From Bacillus sp. RO3 (lineage in GTDB: Bacteria > Bacillota > Bacilli > Bacillales > Bacillaceae_B), in NCBI RefSeq assembly GCF_012911895.1, contig NZ_JAAXCV010000017.1, positions 1 to 64,000 on the forward strand: DNA of 64,000 nt, written 5' to 3'. Within the stretch, counting starts at the first letter, position 1, and every line of letters begins with the position of its first letter. Under the pieces are notes generated by a model. The model made no database searches. It was not told where the DNA came from and saw nothing but the letters and a program-made list of their open reading frames with translations. Shown piece after piece: positions 18,986 to 28,552 of the stretch. The position numbers were made by a program, and so were the translations under genes.

Positions 18986-19020
18986 GAAAAAGAACCCGGC
19001 ACTATCGACTGCCGGGTCCT
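18986..19020 (-). terminator. Terminator after the fRMsr gene
   Basis: The stem AACCCGGCA / TGCCGGGT with an eight-base loop is followed on the minus strand by a T-run. Confidence 0.78.
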
Positions 19021-19038
19021 GAGGGTCTTATTCACATT

Positions 19039-19524
19039 TTACAGATGCTTGACCAGCTCATCTGCGAAGATTTCCAGGTATTTCTGATCCTCTTCGTCGA
19101 ATCTGGCTTTTTCAGGGCTGTCAATGTCGAGGACACCAATCAGTAATCCTTCTTTCACAAGGGGAATGACGATTTCCGATTGAGAGGCGGCATCGCATGC
19201 GATATGGCCTGGGAATTGGTGGACATCATCGACTAACAGTGTTTTTTGTTCACTTGCCGAAGTTCCGCAAACGCCCTTTCCCAACGGGATCCTTACACAT
19301 GCAGGCAGTCCCTGGAATGGCCCCAGCACCAGTTGGTTGCTTTCTTCTTCATATAAATAGAACCCTACCCAGTTAATCCGATCCAAAAATTGGTTTAATA
19401 GGGCAGAAGCATTGCTGAGATTGGCTATTTGGTTTGGTTCACCTTCCAATAGAGCTTTCAACTGCTTCGTGACAAGACCAAAGCCCTGTTCCTTTGTACC
19501 TTGGTATTTTTCTGCTTTAAACAC
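19039..19524 (-). CDS. ytsP: Free methionine-R-sulfoxide reductase (GAF domain)
   Basis: This is a GAF-fold enzyme of the fRMsr family, which reduces free L-methionine-R-sulfoxide. The three family cysteines are present at residues 76 (LPACVRIP), 86 (GVCGTS) and 110 (HIACDAASQSEIV). GTG 19524 is preferred because the GGGGAG site lies seven bases upstream and the start then matches B. subtilis YtsP. The ATG at 19530 is almost in contact with that site. The protein has 161 residues. It lies between fosB and refZ, the B. subtilis neighbourhood of ytsP. Confidence 0.9.
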   Translation of the reverse strand: MFKAEKYQGTKEQGFGLVTKQLKALLEGEPNQIANLSNASALLNQFLDRINWVGFYLYEEESNQLVLGPFQGLPACVRIPLGKGVCGTSASEQKTLLVDDVHQFPGHIACDAASQSEIVIPLVKEGLLIGVLDIDSPEKARFDEEDQKYLEIFADELVKHL

Positions 19525-19806
19525 CAACATCTCCCCCGATTCTACATAATGTGCGTTATTTCATGTCCGTTCGTTGCTTCAAGCCTTTAGAATAACAAAT
19601 CCTGTCGAGAAATACTTAAAGGAAATACACACGGAAACACGAATTCTTTTAGTAATCAAACTATACTAGAAACATCCATTGAACCATTTTTAGCATATTT
19701 CATCTTAACCTTCAATGATTAAGGTTGTTTCCTTAAAGATTTCTATATATAGAATCCTCGTCACTGTTTTTTTCATTCGCCTATTATATTTGAAAGAGGG
19801 GGAAAT

Positions 19807-20460
19807 ATGAAAAAACTAGATAGCTCCATTCCGACGAAAGAAGCCATATTTCAAGCAGCGGTATATTTGTTTTATGATCATGGTTTTGATGGGACCTCTG
19901 TCCGGGATATAGCCAAAAAGGCAAATGTGAACCCCGCTACCATCTCCTATTACTTTAAAGGGAAGCAGGGGTTATTGGAAGCATGCTTCACACATTTCTT
20001 TGAACAGTATTTACGCTTCCTCCAGGAAGAAGTGGAAGCCTTAAACTATGTAGGTGCGGATATATGCCTGAAGCGGGCCGTGTACAAAATCTTAAAGTTC
20101 CAAAGCGAACATCATCAATTATCCAGGTTCATCTGGAGAGAAGTGTCGATTGATTCACAGGTGGTGCGAGAGATCATTTCCTCGTATTTAATGAAAGAAC
20201 GGCACTTTATGAAGAGATTATTTGAGCAGGGGATGAAGGATCATGCCCTGAAGAAGCAGCCGGTGAACTTCCTGGTGATCCAGCTCAAGTCCATGCTGAC
20301 AATGCCTTTCCTCAATAGCCAGCAGCTGAGGGAAGTGTGGCAGATGTTCCCCCAGGAATATTATTTCATTGATCAATATTATAAAAATATTGATCAATGG
20401 ATTGATTTACTTCTTGTTTCAGAAGCGAAGGAAGTCATGAAGACAGAGCTCATTATCTAA
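19807..20460 (+). CDS. refZ: TetR-like regulator of cell division RefZ
   Basis: This is a TetR/AcrR-fold DNA-binding protein of 217 residues. The helix-turn-helix spans about residues 12-58 (TSVRDIAKKANVNPATISYYF). In B. subtilis RefZ (YttP) binds motifs near the origin and counteracts FtsZ to help place the polar septum at sporulation. Identification rests on the matching neighbours (ytsP on one side, hisJ and ezrA on the other), the FKGKQGLLE region and the conserved SRFIWREVSIDS and YLMKER segments. GAGGGGG precedes the ATG. No RefZ-binding motif was noticed nearby. Confidence 0.88.
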   Translation: MKKLDSSIPTKEAIFQAAVYLFYDHGFDGTSVRDIAKKANVNPATISYYFKGKQGLLEACFTHFFEQYLRFLQEEVEALNYVGADICLKRAVYKILKFQSEHHQLSRFIWREVSIDSQVVREIISSYLMKERHFMKRLFEQGMKDHALKKQPVNFLVIQLKSMLTMPFLNSQQLREVWQMFPQEYYFIDQYYKNIDQWIDLLLVSEAKEVMKTELII

Positions 20461-20468
20461 AAAATGAG

Positions 20469-20502
20469 AAGGAACTCTCCAGGAATTGGGAGAGTTCTTT
20501 TT
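20469..20502 (+). terminator. Terminator after refZ
   Basis: The stem AAGGAACTCTCC / GGGAGAGTTCTT is followed by T residues directly after the stop codon. Confidence 0.85.
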
Positions 20503-20547
20503 ACTAGTCTGCAAGTGTGGTTTTTTGCTAATAAAAGGAGAGTGGTG

Positions 20548-20588
20548 GCTGATTTCCGCAGGAGTCGAGCACCTGCAGGGAAATCAGC
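20548..20588. repeat. Isolated imperfect inverted repeat
   Basis: GCTGATTTCC and GCAGG pair with CCTGC and GGAAATCAGC around a short loop. It resembles degenerate intergenic palindromes seen in Bacillus genomes. The rest of 20503-20821 holds no gene or signal that I can see. Confidence 0.5.
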
Positions 20589-20821
20589 TGTCTAAGCATA
20601 AATCCTAGAATCGAAAAAGAAAAAACTTACACACTTTTATAAAGAGTGCTTTTATAACATCATCAACAGTCTGTTTTAGTCGTAAAGGAAAGACAAGAAT
20701 GATGATCTGTCATTTCCTTTTACTTTGATATTGTGTGGTAGCCAGGCTGATTCCTGAAAGAACGTTAGTTTCAGAAGGAGCAGTTCCCTCACCATGAACC
20801 TGTGGAACCAAAGCTTTTTCC

Positions 20822-21616
20822 TTACATCTCCATCTCTCCCCTGCCCTGATCCATTCCGGCAGCGGAGTGGGCGTCGGAACCGTAGACGGGTTGGATTCCC
20901 AGGGATAGGGCTTTTTGAAGGATGTCTGCAGGGGGATAGGATTCACCGCAGTAGGGTTTCACCAGGCCTGCCCCGTTATAGTCCAATTCGAGTTGTCGAT
21001 AGGCCATCTCCTTCAATATCAAAGAGGTCTTATCAGAAAAGGAATGAGTGGCAGGGTATAGCTTTTGAAATTTCTTTACGAGGGTCATATGGCCGATGCG
21101 CTTCGGCTTATGAGGGCCGAGATCCGCTCTGATCGATTTCAGCACGGTATCATAATAGTGTTCGTAAATGGCATCGACGGATCCATAATGCTCCATCATG
21201 GATTTGAACACCTCAGGGCTGAAGTCGAGGCATTCCCATTTTCCCTTGTGCTGTAAAAAATGAACGGAAAGAATGCCATCATCCATCCGTCCTCCGAAGC
21301 GGTTCAGGAATTCGGTTGTTTCTTTTTCAAAGCCTTCAATGTAATCCACTTCCAGACCGGCACGGATGATGATCTTATCTTTATATTTCTCTTTAAGGGT
21401 ATCAAGGGTTTGAAAATATTCCGTAAGGTGTTCGGAAGACATCCCGCTGTCCCTGTCTGGAGTCGTGTCTTCAAATCCATTGGGAAGAGGGGCATGCTCC
21501 GTGAATGTGAGAGCAGTGTAGCCCAGGGAAAGGGCCCTTTCAATATACATCTGGAACGGGTCGGTGCTTCCGTGTGGACAAAAGGGGGTGTGGATATGAC
21601 CGTCAATCTTCACCAA
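20822..21616 (-). CDS. hisJ: Histidinol-phosphatase (PHP family)
   Basis: HisJ removes phosphate from L-histidinol phosphate in histidine synthesis. The PHP metal-binding motifs are visible as DGHIHTPFCPHG at the start, FTEHAPLP, GLEVDYI, SVHFL and GSDAHSA near the end. TTG 21616 aligns with the start of B. subtilis HisJ and is about ten bases from AAGGAAG, giving 264 residues. GTG 21625 and GTG 21613 are alternatives. It stands alone, divergent from ezrA, as in B. subtilis (ytvP). Confidence 0.92.
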   Translation of the reverse strand: MVKIDGHIHTPFCPHGSTDPFQMYIERALSLGYTALTFTEHAPLPNGFEDTTPDRDSGMSSEHLTEYFQTLDTLKEKYKDKIIIRAGLEVDYIEGFEKETTEFLNRFGGRMDDGILSVHFLQHKGKWECLDFSPEVFKSMMEHYGSVDAIYEHYYDTVLKSIRADLGPHKPKRIGHMTLVKKFQKLYPATHSFSDKTSLILKEMAYRQLELDYNGAGLVKPYCGESYPPADILQKALSLGIQPVYGSDAHSAAGMDQGRGEMEM

Positions 21617-21828
21617 AGTATTCACTTCCTTGTAAATGATGATAAATATTTGTTAAAAAAGTCTATTTTCCCTTGAAATAGCTGAAAATGTCTTTTTATC
21701 ACTGAAAAATTAGAAATTAATAGTCAAAAATTGTCGTTAACATGGTATCATTATAGCAACGAGAATTTATTAATGAAACATTCAAATTGATATAGATGTC
21801 TACTGAATAGTTGAACAGGGGGCTTAAG

Positions 21829-23523
21829 ATGCAATACGTCATCGCTGGAATAATACTTATCTTAATCATATTCCTAATCGGATTTATTTCTAGAAAAAAA
21901 TATTATGCTGAAGTCGATCGCTATGAAGCTTGGAAAATCGATATTATGAACAAGCCGGTATCGGATGAACTCTCCAAAGTGAAGCAGTTGAATATGACGG
22001 GGCAGACTGAGGAATTGTTTGACGGTTGGAGACAGGGATGGGATGAGATTGTTGCTGTACAGCTTCCTGATGTTGAAGAACTGCTGTTCGATGCAGAGGA
22101 GTACACCGATAAATTTCGTTTCAACAAAGCAAAAGAAGTTCTGGCGAGAATCGAGGAGGTCCTTTCTGGTATCGAAGAAAAGATCGAACAGATCCTCAAC
22201 GAGTTACATGATTTAGTAGGCAGTGAAGAGAAGAATCGTGAAGAAATCCAGGCCCTGCAGGATGAATATCGAAACAGTAAGAAGCAGTTGCTCGCATATC
22301 GACATACATACGGTCAATCCGCTAAGTACATAGAAGACATCCTGGATAAGCTTTCCGAGCAGATCAATCAGTTCAATGAACTGACCGAGCAGGGGAACTA
22401 CCTGGATGCAAGGGAAATCGTGCTGAGCCTTGCACAGGAGATGAAGGATATCGCCTACAAAATGGAGACGATTCCGAAGCTGATCACGGAGTGCGAGCAT
22501 CTTTTGCCATCGCAATTATCGGAATTGGAAGCCGGGTTCACAGAGATGAACGATCAGGGTTACACGCTTGATCATATTCAAGTGGAGAAAGAGGTTGCCT
22601 CCCTTAAGGAAGCTCTCACAGCCTTCCATAAAAACCTTGAAGAACTGAAGGTGGAAGAGGTCGAGGAAGGGATTCAGGACATGAAAGTCAAGGTGGAAAC
22701 CCTTTATGATCTGTTAGAAAAAGAAGTCCATTCCAGACATTTTGTCCAACAGTATATGGAACAGACAACCGAAGGCCTCATTAAGGCGAAGGAAGATAAT
22801 GAGGATATCCAGTCAGAAGTTTCCATGGTCAAACAGGCCTATCACCTTCAAGATACAGATCTCAGTACACCGAGTGAGATCGAAAAGAAAATCATCCAGC
22901 TTTCAAAGCGTCACGAACTCCTGATGACGAAAGAAGAGTCTAATGCGACGGCCTACTCGATTTTAAGTGATGAACTGAAAGGGATCAGGGACGGCCTGGA
23001 AGAATTGAACCGGGATCAGAGCGAGTTCTCCATCCATTTACAGAACCTGCGCAAAGACGAACTGGCCACCCGTGAGAAGATTCAGGAGCTGAAGAAGAAG
23101 GTTGCAGAAGCGAGCCGCATGATTTCGAAGAGTAATGTTCCGGGCTTACCAGTTGATTACAAAGAGCTTCTCGAGGAAGTGCACCGCAAGATCGAGCAGG
23201 TAAATGCCGGTCTAACCGAGAAGCCTTTAAATATGAAGTTTGTACAGGAAACATTGATGGGGGCAGAGGACACCGTCGACCACTTCTATACAAAGACGCA
23301 AAGTTTAATCGAGAACGTCATCCTGTCCGAGAAGATCATCCAATATGGAAATCGCTATCGCAGTAAGTATAGCTCGGTCAGGGAAGGTCTTCAGTCAGCT
23401 GAAGAAGCGTTCAGGCAATATGATTACCGTGCAGCTTTGGAAGAGGCTGCCACAACGATTGAAAAAGTAGAGCCTGGTGCTCTGAAGAAAATCGAGAAAA
23501 TGATGGGACTCGAGGAAAGGTAA
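21829..23523 (+). CDS. ezrA: Septation ring formation regulator EzrA
   Basis: EzrA is a membrane-anchored negative regulator of FtsZ ring assembly that also helps move PBP1. One N-terminal membrane helix (residues 1-20) is followed by five spectrin-like coiled-coil repeats, all rich in Glu, Lys and Leu. The ending contains QYGNRYRSKYSSV, the conserved QNR-type patch. ATG 21829 lies just after AGGGGG and gives 564 residues, like the 562 of B. subtilis. An upstream TTG at 21811 would place the ribosome binding site inside the gene. Confidence 0.96.
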   Translation: MQYVIAGIILILIIFLIGFISRKKYYAEVDRYEAWKIDIMNKPVSDELSKVKQLNMTGQTEELFDGWRQGWDEIVAVQLPDVEELLFDAEEYTDKFRFNKAKEVLARIEEVLSGIEEKIEQILNELHDLVGSEEKNREEIQALQDEYRNSKKQLLAYRHTYGQSAKYIEDILDKLSEQINQFNELTEQGNYLDAREIVLSLAQEMKDIAYKMETIPKLITECEHLLPSQLSELEAGFTEMNDQGYTLDHIQVEKEVASLKEALTAFHKNLEELKVEEVEEGIQDMKVKVETLYDLLEKEVHSRHFVQQYMEQTTEGLIKAKEDNEDIQSEVSMVKQAYHLQDTDLSTPSEIEKKIIQLSKRHELLMTKEESNATAYSILSDELKGIRDGLEELNRDQSEFSIHLQNLRKDELATREKIQELKKKVAEASRMISKSNVPGLPVDYKELLEEVHRKIEQVNAGLTEKPLNMKFVQETLMGAEDTVDHFYTKTQSLIENVILSEKIIQYGNRYRSKYSSVREGLQSAEEAFRQYDYRAALEEAATTIEKVEPGALKKIEKMMGLEER

Positions 23524-23807
23524 TGGAGAAAGGGGCTATTTGGATAACCGCAGTGGTGTGCCTGATTGTTTGGATGTCTGTCATAGCCTTATTCCTCTTT
23601 CCACCAGAACCGTCCCCAGCCCGCCCTCTCCAAATGGAGACAGCGGAGAAGGAGCCCTCCCCCACGTCTTCATCCCCTTCCGAAATGCCGGTGAAGAGGG
23701 AAGATGACTCTGAGGGGTTAACGAGGGCGGAGATAGAGGAATTGTTAATAGAAGACAAAGTAAGTATTGACGTTCTCCTCGATTGGCTCAGTAATAAAAA
23801 GGACTGA
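23523..23807 (+). CDS. Small single-pass membrane protein, unknown
   Basis: This protein has 94 residues with a membrane helix at about 7-28 (WITAVVCLIVWMSVIALFLF), then a Pro/Ser/Glu-rich linker and a short acidic helix. The ATG overlaps the ezrA stop (TAATG), so it is probably translationally coupled to ezrA. No family is recognised. The coupling suggests a link to division or the membrane, but that is inference. Its stop codon lies inside the following terminator stem. Confidence 0.72.
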   Translation: MEKGAIWITAVVCLIVWMSVIALFLFPPEPSPARPLQMETAEKEPSPTSSSPSEMPVKREDDSEGLTRAEIEELLIEDKVSIDVLLDWLSNKKD

Positions 23808-23839
23808 TTTAGACATTTCATCTAAATCAGTCCTTTTTT
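23796..23839. terminator. Bidirectional terminator between the ezrA unit and brnQ
   Basis: A perfect stem of about 18 bp (AAAAAGGACTGATTTAGA and its complement) surrounds a seven-base loop, with T-runs on both strands. It serves two convergent units. Confidence 0.92.
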
Positions 23840-23847
23840 ATATGGTA

Positions 23848-25188
23848 TTAATTCGCTTCGATACTGCGTTTAGTCTGTCCCGCGAGAGAGGCGATGATGA
23901 ATCCGATGATTGCCCCGATCATGGCCGGTACAAGCCACCCGATTCCTTGTGTGTAGAATGGAAGGAATTCAAGTGACTGGCTGACGGCTGTCACGTCGAC
24001 TCCCGCCGTTTTGATGCCGTCCAGCAGGCTGATCAAGCCAGTAGGCAATAACGCTCCGGCATAAACGAGGGAATACCCGTTGAACCCGTTATGCATAAAC
24101 GATAATAAGATGAGTACGATGGCCAATGGATAGATAAAGATCAGGACCGGAAGTGATACTGCAATGAGCTGTGTCAGTCCGATATTGGCGATGATCATAC
24201 TGAAAAAGGATAGGATGATGACGAGCTTCGCGTAAGAAACCGGAAGGATCTTGGCGAAAAATTGCGAGCATGCCGAAACAAGTCCAACCGATGTGGTGAT
24301 ACATGCGAACGTAATCGCAAGACCCAGGATCGTGGTTCCCAGTGAACCGAATAAATAACTTGCCGCTGCAGACAGGATCGCTCCGCCATTCGCCTGAATG
24401 CCGATGGAATCTGTACTTGAGGCTCCGATGTAACTTAAGGATAAATAGACAAGTGCCAAGCCGATGGCCGCGATGACCCCTGCGATGACGGTGATGCGGG
24501 TCATGGCAGCTTTACTCGTGACCCCACGGTCTTTAATGGCATTGATGACGACAATCCCAAACACTAAAGCAGCGATGGTATCCATCGTTAAGTACCCTTC
24601 AATGAAGCCTTTGAATAACGCTCCATCCTGATAAGCCTCATTCGGCTCACCGAACCCTCCCATTGGTGTCGCGATGCTTTTCACAACAAGAATTGTCAGA
24701 ATCACAATAAGGGACGGTGTCAGGATCTTTCCGATTCTGTCTACGAGCTTGGTTGGATTCATGGCAAGCCATGCTGTCAGACCAAAGAAGATGATCGTAT
24801 AAACCAGTAAAGGAAGTCCGTATTTAGAAACGTCTTCCGGTAAGAATGGAATCACCCCGATTTCGTAAGCAACCGTACCTGTACGCGGAATCCCGAAAAA
24901 CGGTCCAATCGCCAGATACATCACGATCGTAAAGACCAAACCGTATAATGGATGAACCCGGTTCGCCAGTGTTTGGAGGTCTCCTCCGGATCTTGCGATG
25001 GCAATGACTCCTAAAAGAGGAAGACCTACCCCGGTGATCAGGAAGCCGATGATGCCCGTCCATACGTGTTCTCCGGCCTGCTGTCCTAAAAATGGTGGAA
25101 AAATCATATTACCTGCTCCAAGGAATAAAGCAAAGAGCATTAATCCTATCGTAAAGGTCTGGCCGAATGATAGCGCTTTCCCTTTCAT
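23848..25188 (-). CDS. brnQ: Branched-chain amino acid transporter BrnQ
   Basis: This is a Na+-coupled uptake protein for Leu, Ile and Val of the LIVCS family, 446 residues with about 12 membrane helices. The N-terminal segment FALFLGAGNMIFPPFLG and the later AWLAMNPTKLVDRIGKILTP are family signatures. ATG 25188 follows GGAGGGG; the longer in-frame start at 25218 has no site. It is monocistronic. The 334-base upstream gap to nifZ is AT-rich and should hold both divergent promoters. No clear CodY box or T-box was found there. Confidence 0.95.
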   Translation of the reverse strand: MKGKALSFGQTFTIGLMLFALFLGAGNMIFPPFLGQQAGEHVWTGIIGFLITGVGLPLLGVIAIARSGGDLQTLANRVHPLYGLVFTIVMYLAIGPFFGIPRTGTVAYEIGVIPFLPEDVSKYGLPLLVYTIIFFGLTAWLAMNPTKLVDRIGKILTPSLIVILTILVVKSIATPMGGFGEPNEAYQDGALFKGFIEGYLTMDTIAALVFGIVVINAIKDRGVTSKAAMTRITVIAGVIAAIGLALVYLSLSYIGASSTDSIGIQANGGAILSAAASYLFGSLGTTILGLAITFACITTSVGLVSACSQFFAKILPVSYAKLVIILSFFSMIIANIGLTQLIAVSLPVLIFIYPLAIVLILLSFMHNGFNGYSLVYAGALLPTGLISLLDGIKTAGVDVTAVSQSLEFLPFYTQGIGWLVPAMIGAIIGFIIASLAGQTKRSIEAN

Positions 25189-25522
25189 ACATACCCCTCC
25201 GTTTGTAATCGTTATCATAAGCAGAAATATCTTATCATAAGATTGTTGAAAAATGTCGAAATACTAAATAATCTTACAATTTAGTATATTTAAATAACTT
25301 TCTCGATAATTTCCTTTATGATTCTCGCAAAAATTCAGTCATATTTCAATGATTATTTTTGGAAAATGCAAAAAATTGTCCGCTTTCCTTGTGGAATTAG
25401 TATTGGGTTAATAATAACTTCCCATGTACCGGGAATATCATTTGGGTTTGGAATGATTTATGGTAAGATTAGTGATTGAAAACATCTGCTGCATGCTTCG
25501 GGGCGGCAAAGAAGGTGAAATC

Positions 25523-26674
25523 TTGATTTATTTAGATAATAGTGCAACAACCAAACCATATAAAGAAGTACTGGATACATTCCTGAAAGTCAATGAGAGC
25601 TACTTTGCGAATCCTTCCTCCATTCATTCCTTCGGAGGGAAAATCGAGAAATTGATTCAGCAGTCAAGGGAACAAATCGCTTCATTGCTGGATATAAAAA
25701 AGAAGGAAGTGTTCTTCACGTCCGGAGGGACTGAATCGAATAATTTAGCCCTTAAAGGAGCGGCTTTACAATATGGGCAAAGAGGGAAACATATTATCAC
25801 GACCAAAATAGAACATCCCTCGGTCCTTAATACGATCAAGCAACTGGAAACACTCGGATACTCTGCGACCTATCTCGATGTGGATCAACAGGGCAGGGTG
25901 CAACCTGAAGATGTGAAGGCGGCCATTCAGGATGACACCATACTGATATCCGTCATGGCAGTAAACAATGAGATCGGGTCTGTACAGCCTATCAGGGAAA
26001 TAGGGGAGATTCTGTCTGATTACCCGAAGATCCTCTTTCATGTCGATGCGGTACAGGCATGCGGGAAAGTCGAACTCATCCTGGAAGACAGTCATATTGA
26101 TTTATGCAGCCTATCAGCCCATAAGATTCATGGAATTAAAGGGACGGGAATGCTCTATGTAAGGGACGGTCTTGTCCTGTCTCCCATTATGACGGGAGGG
26201 GAACAAGAAGGGAATGTCAGAAGCGGCACAGAGAATACGGGCGGAATCGTGTCGTTTGCGAAAGCTTTAAGGATGCACCTGACAGAAAGCGAACAGAAGC
26301 TTTCTATCATGAAGGAGAACCAACGGTATGTCAGGGGAGAACTGGAGAAGATGGAGGGTGTGACGGTCCATACACCTGTGGAGCATCACGCACCCCATAT
26401 CCTGAACTTCTCGGTTGAGCATTTTAAAGGTGAAGTGCTCGTCCATGCGTTAGACCGTCATGACGTATTTGTGTCCACAACGAGTGCCTGTTCATCCAAA
26501 CAAAACAAGCCAAGCCCTACGCTCCTATCCATGGGGGTATCAAAGAGCATGGCGAACAGCTCGATTCGAGTGAGTTTTTCTTTTCACAATACGATGGAAG
26601 AATGCCGGCAATTCATACAGTTACTTCAACAGGAAATAAGCCAATTACAAAAGACAATGAGGAGATCAAGATGA
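25523..26674 (+). CDS. nifZ: Cysteine desulfurase (NifZ/IscS-like)
   Basis: This PLP enzyme moves sulfur from cysteine to a partner. In B. subtilis NifZ supplies ThiI for 4-thiouridine in tRNA. The PLP lysine is in LSAHKIHGIKGTG, the sulfur-carrying cysteine is in STTSACSSK, and the N-terminus IYLDNSATTKP is typical. TTG 25523 is preferred because GAAGGTG lies just upstream and the protein then starts like B. subtilis NifZ (383 residues). An upstream in-frame GTG-like opening at 25460 has no support. The stop overlaps thiI as ATGA, which fits a dedicated sulfur donor. Confidence 0.95.
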   Translation: MIYLDNSATTKPYKEVLDTFLKVNESYFANPSSIHSFGGKIEKLIQQSREQIASLLDIKKKEVFFTSGGTESNNLALKGAALQYGQRGKHIITTKIEHPSVLNTIKQLETLGYSATYLDVDQQGRVQPEDVKAAIQDDTILISVMAVNNEIGSVQPIREIGEILSDYPKILFHVDAVQACGKVELILEDSHIDLCSLSAHKIHGIKGTGMLYVRDGLVLSPIMTGGEQEGNVRSGTENTGGIVSFAKALRMHLTESEQKLSIMKENQRYVRGELEKMEGVTVHTPVEHHAPHILNFSVEHFKGEVLVHALDRHDVFVSTTSACSSKQNKPSPTLLSMGVSKSMANSSIRVSFSFHNTMEECRQFIQLLQQEISQLQKTMRRSR

Positions 26675-27882
26675 ATTATAATCGCATACTGGTCCGATAC
26701 GGAGAAATATCGACTAAAGGAAGAAACAGAAAACAATTCACGGCTAAATTAAGAGAGAACATTTTACAAGCATTAAAGGATTTCCCGACGATTTCCGTCA
26801 CGGCAAGCCGGGATCGACTTCATATCCTTCTCGGTGACGAAAACGGGGAAGCTATCTTTCCGCGGCTGGAGAAGATATTCGGCATTCAGTCATTCAGTCC
26901 TGTCGTGAAGGTGGCACAGGATATAGAAGCGATTAAAGAAGCAGGATTAAGTCTTGTTCAGAAAAGCTTCGAACCGGGGAAAACATTCAAGGTCTCTGCC
27001 CGCCGCGCCGACAAACATTTTGCCCTTGATACGAATGAACTGAATTACGAAGTTGGATCCTATATTCTTCAGAATGTGGACGGGTTAAAAGTCGATGTGA
27101 AAAAGCCCGACATTAATTTGAACGTGGAAGTAAGAAAAGAAGGGGTTTACCTCTCTTCCGAAACGTATAAAGGTTCAACGGGAATGCCGGTTGGAGCTAG
27201 CGGGAAAGCCATGCTCATGCTGTCAGGTGGGATCGACAGTCCCGTCGCCGGATATTTAACGATGAAAAGGGGTGTAGAGGTAGAGGCTGTTCATTTTCAC
27301 AGTCCGCCATTTACGAGTGAACGGGCCAAGCAGAAGGTGATTGATCTCTCGAAGAAGCTGTCTGCTTTCAGCGGGAAGGTGAAATTGCATATCGTCCCAT
27401 TCACGAACATTCAGCAAACCATCCATGATCAAGTGCCTGAAAATTACACCATGACGTCAACGAGACGCATGATGCTCAGGATCGCCGATCAGATCCGTCA
27501 GAAGAATGAAGGATTGGCCCTTGTAACAGGTGAGAGCCTTGGACAGGTGGCGAGCCAGACATTGGAAAGCATGCAGGCAATAAATGACGTGACAAATACG
27601 CCGGTGCTGCGTCCCCTCATCGCCATGGATAAGCTTGAAATCATTGATATCGCCCAGAAGATCGATACCCATGATATCTCTATTCTTCCATATGAAGATT
27701 GCTGTACCATCTTCACACCACCCGCACCAAAAACACGACCTAAAACGGACAAAGTGACCTATTATGAAAGCTTTGTCGATTTTGACACGTTGATCAAAGA
27801 AGCCGTCGACAAAACGGAAACCATGACCATTGATGGTTCGACAGGTTCTGAAACAGAAAAAACATTTGACGGACTACTCTAA
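26671..27882 (+). CDS. thiI: tRNA 4-thiouridine synthetase ThiI
   Basis: ThiI activates U8 of tRNA and inserts sulfur. The N-terminal ferredoxin-like and THUMP domains (LVRYGEISTKGRNRKQF at the start) precede a PP-loop ATPase domain (MLSGGIDSPVAGY). It is 403 residues and lacks the C-terminal rhodanese domain of the E. coli protein, as usual in Bacillus. ATG 26671 overlaps the nifZ stop by four bases, so the two are co-translated. Confidence 0.97.
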   Translation: MNYNRILVRYGEISTKGRNRKQFTAKLRENILQALKDFPTISVTASRDRLHILLGDENGEAIFPRLEKIFGIQSFSPVVKVAQDIEAIKEAGLSLVQKSFEPGKTFKVSARRADKHFALDTNELNYEVGSYILQNVDGLKVDVKKPDINLNVEVRKEGVYLSSETYKGSTGMPVGASGKAMLMLSGGIDSPVAGYLTMKRGVEVEAVHFHSPPFTSERAKQKVIDLSKKLSAFSGKVKLHIVPFTNIQQTIHDQVPENYTMTSTRRMMLRIADQIRQKNEGLALVTGESLGQVASQTLESMQAINDVTNTPVLRPLIAMDKLEIIDIAQKIDTHDISILPYEDCCTIFTPPAPKTRPKTDKVTYYESFVDFDTLIKEAVDKTETMTIDGSTGSETEKTFDGLL

Positions 27883-27913
27883 AATTTAGGATAATTTACC
27901 AACGTTTTTTTCT

Positions 27914-27943
27914 GCATGAAGCCATGTGTTTTCGCACAATCTA
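27914..27943 (+). promoter_or_regulatory. Candidate sigma-G promoter of sspA
   Basis: GCATG (27914-27918), an 18-base gap and CAATCTA (27937-27943) resemble the forespore sigma-G consensus (GHATR, N18, CATWMTA). The gene it precedes is a SASP, the classical sigma-G target. Confidence 0.55.
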
Positions 27944-27966
27944 TACTCACAAGGAGGTGAAAACAC

Positions 27967-28170
27967 ATGGCAAACAGAAGTTCAAACCAATTAGTAGCTC
28001 CAGGAGCTCAACAAGCAATCGACCAAATGAAATACGAAATCGCTTCTGAATTCGGAGTTCAACTTGGTCCAGATGCAACAGCACGCGCTAACGGTTCTGT
28101 AGGTGGTGAAATCACTAAACGTTTAGTTCAAATGGCTGAACAACAAATCGGTGGCGGATACGCAAAATAA
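27967..28170 (+). CDS. sspA: Alpha/beta-type small acid-soluble spore protein
   Basis: This 67-residue DNA-binding protein of the spore core saturates spore DNA and protects it from UV and heat. The conserved segments are [20 protein letters not shown], including the GPR protease site EIASEFGV, and the second motif [15 protein letters not shown]. An AAGGAGGTG site precedes the ATG. The neighbourhood after thiI matches B. subtilis sspA, but paralogs are very similar, so the letter is less certain than the family. Confidence 0.95.
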   Translation: MANRSSNQLVAPGAQQAIDQMKYEIASEFGVQLGPDATARANGSVGGEITKRLVQMAEQQIGGGYAK

Positions 28171-28187
28171 TTAAATACAATGGCTAC

Positions 28188-28215
28188 AAGGAGCGGGATA
28201 TCTCGCTCCTTTTTA
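28188..28215 (+). terminator. Terminator after sspA
   Basis: The stem AAGGAGCG / CGCTCCTT is followed by TTTT. The remaining 28216-28552 is AT-rich with no gene; a TATAAT at about 28514-28520 is probably the -10 of the next gene. Confidence 0.82.
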
Positions 28216-28552
28216 TGTTGTTTGGGGATTATCTTAAATCATTGCCACAGAGTGATAGAAATAATACCTATCAAACAGATATCCCATGAGCTCTTTTCCC
28301 AAAAATGGTTGCGTTTTAACTTAAGCTTCGGAAGGTTTTATGAATAAATATCCTTCTTTATGGCTGAAATGCAACCTCTAATCACCTTCTACTTTCTTCA
28401 TGATAGCAACAAAGTTTACAAAAAGAGCCAATAGAAAAGTACACCACTTGTTTAATAATCCCATATAATTGAAGAGATATTCGTTAAACAATTTAAAAAA
28501 TTTAAATAATTTTGTATAATAGAGAAGAATTAACAAACAAGGGGGAGTCATA

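Noticed and set aside
25219..25459. CodY box or T-box for brnQ
   Set aside because: No AATTTTCWGAAAATT-like site with an acceptable match and no T-box motif could be found in this AT-rich gap.
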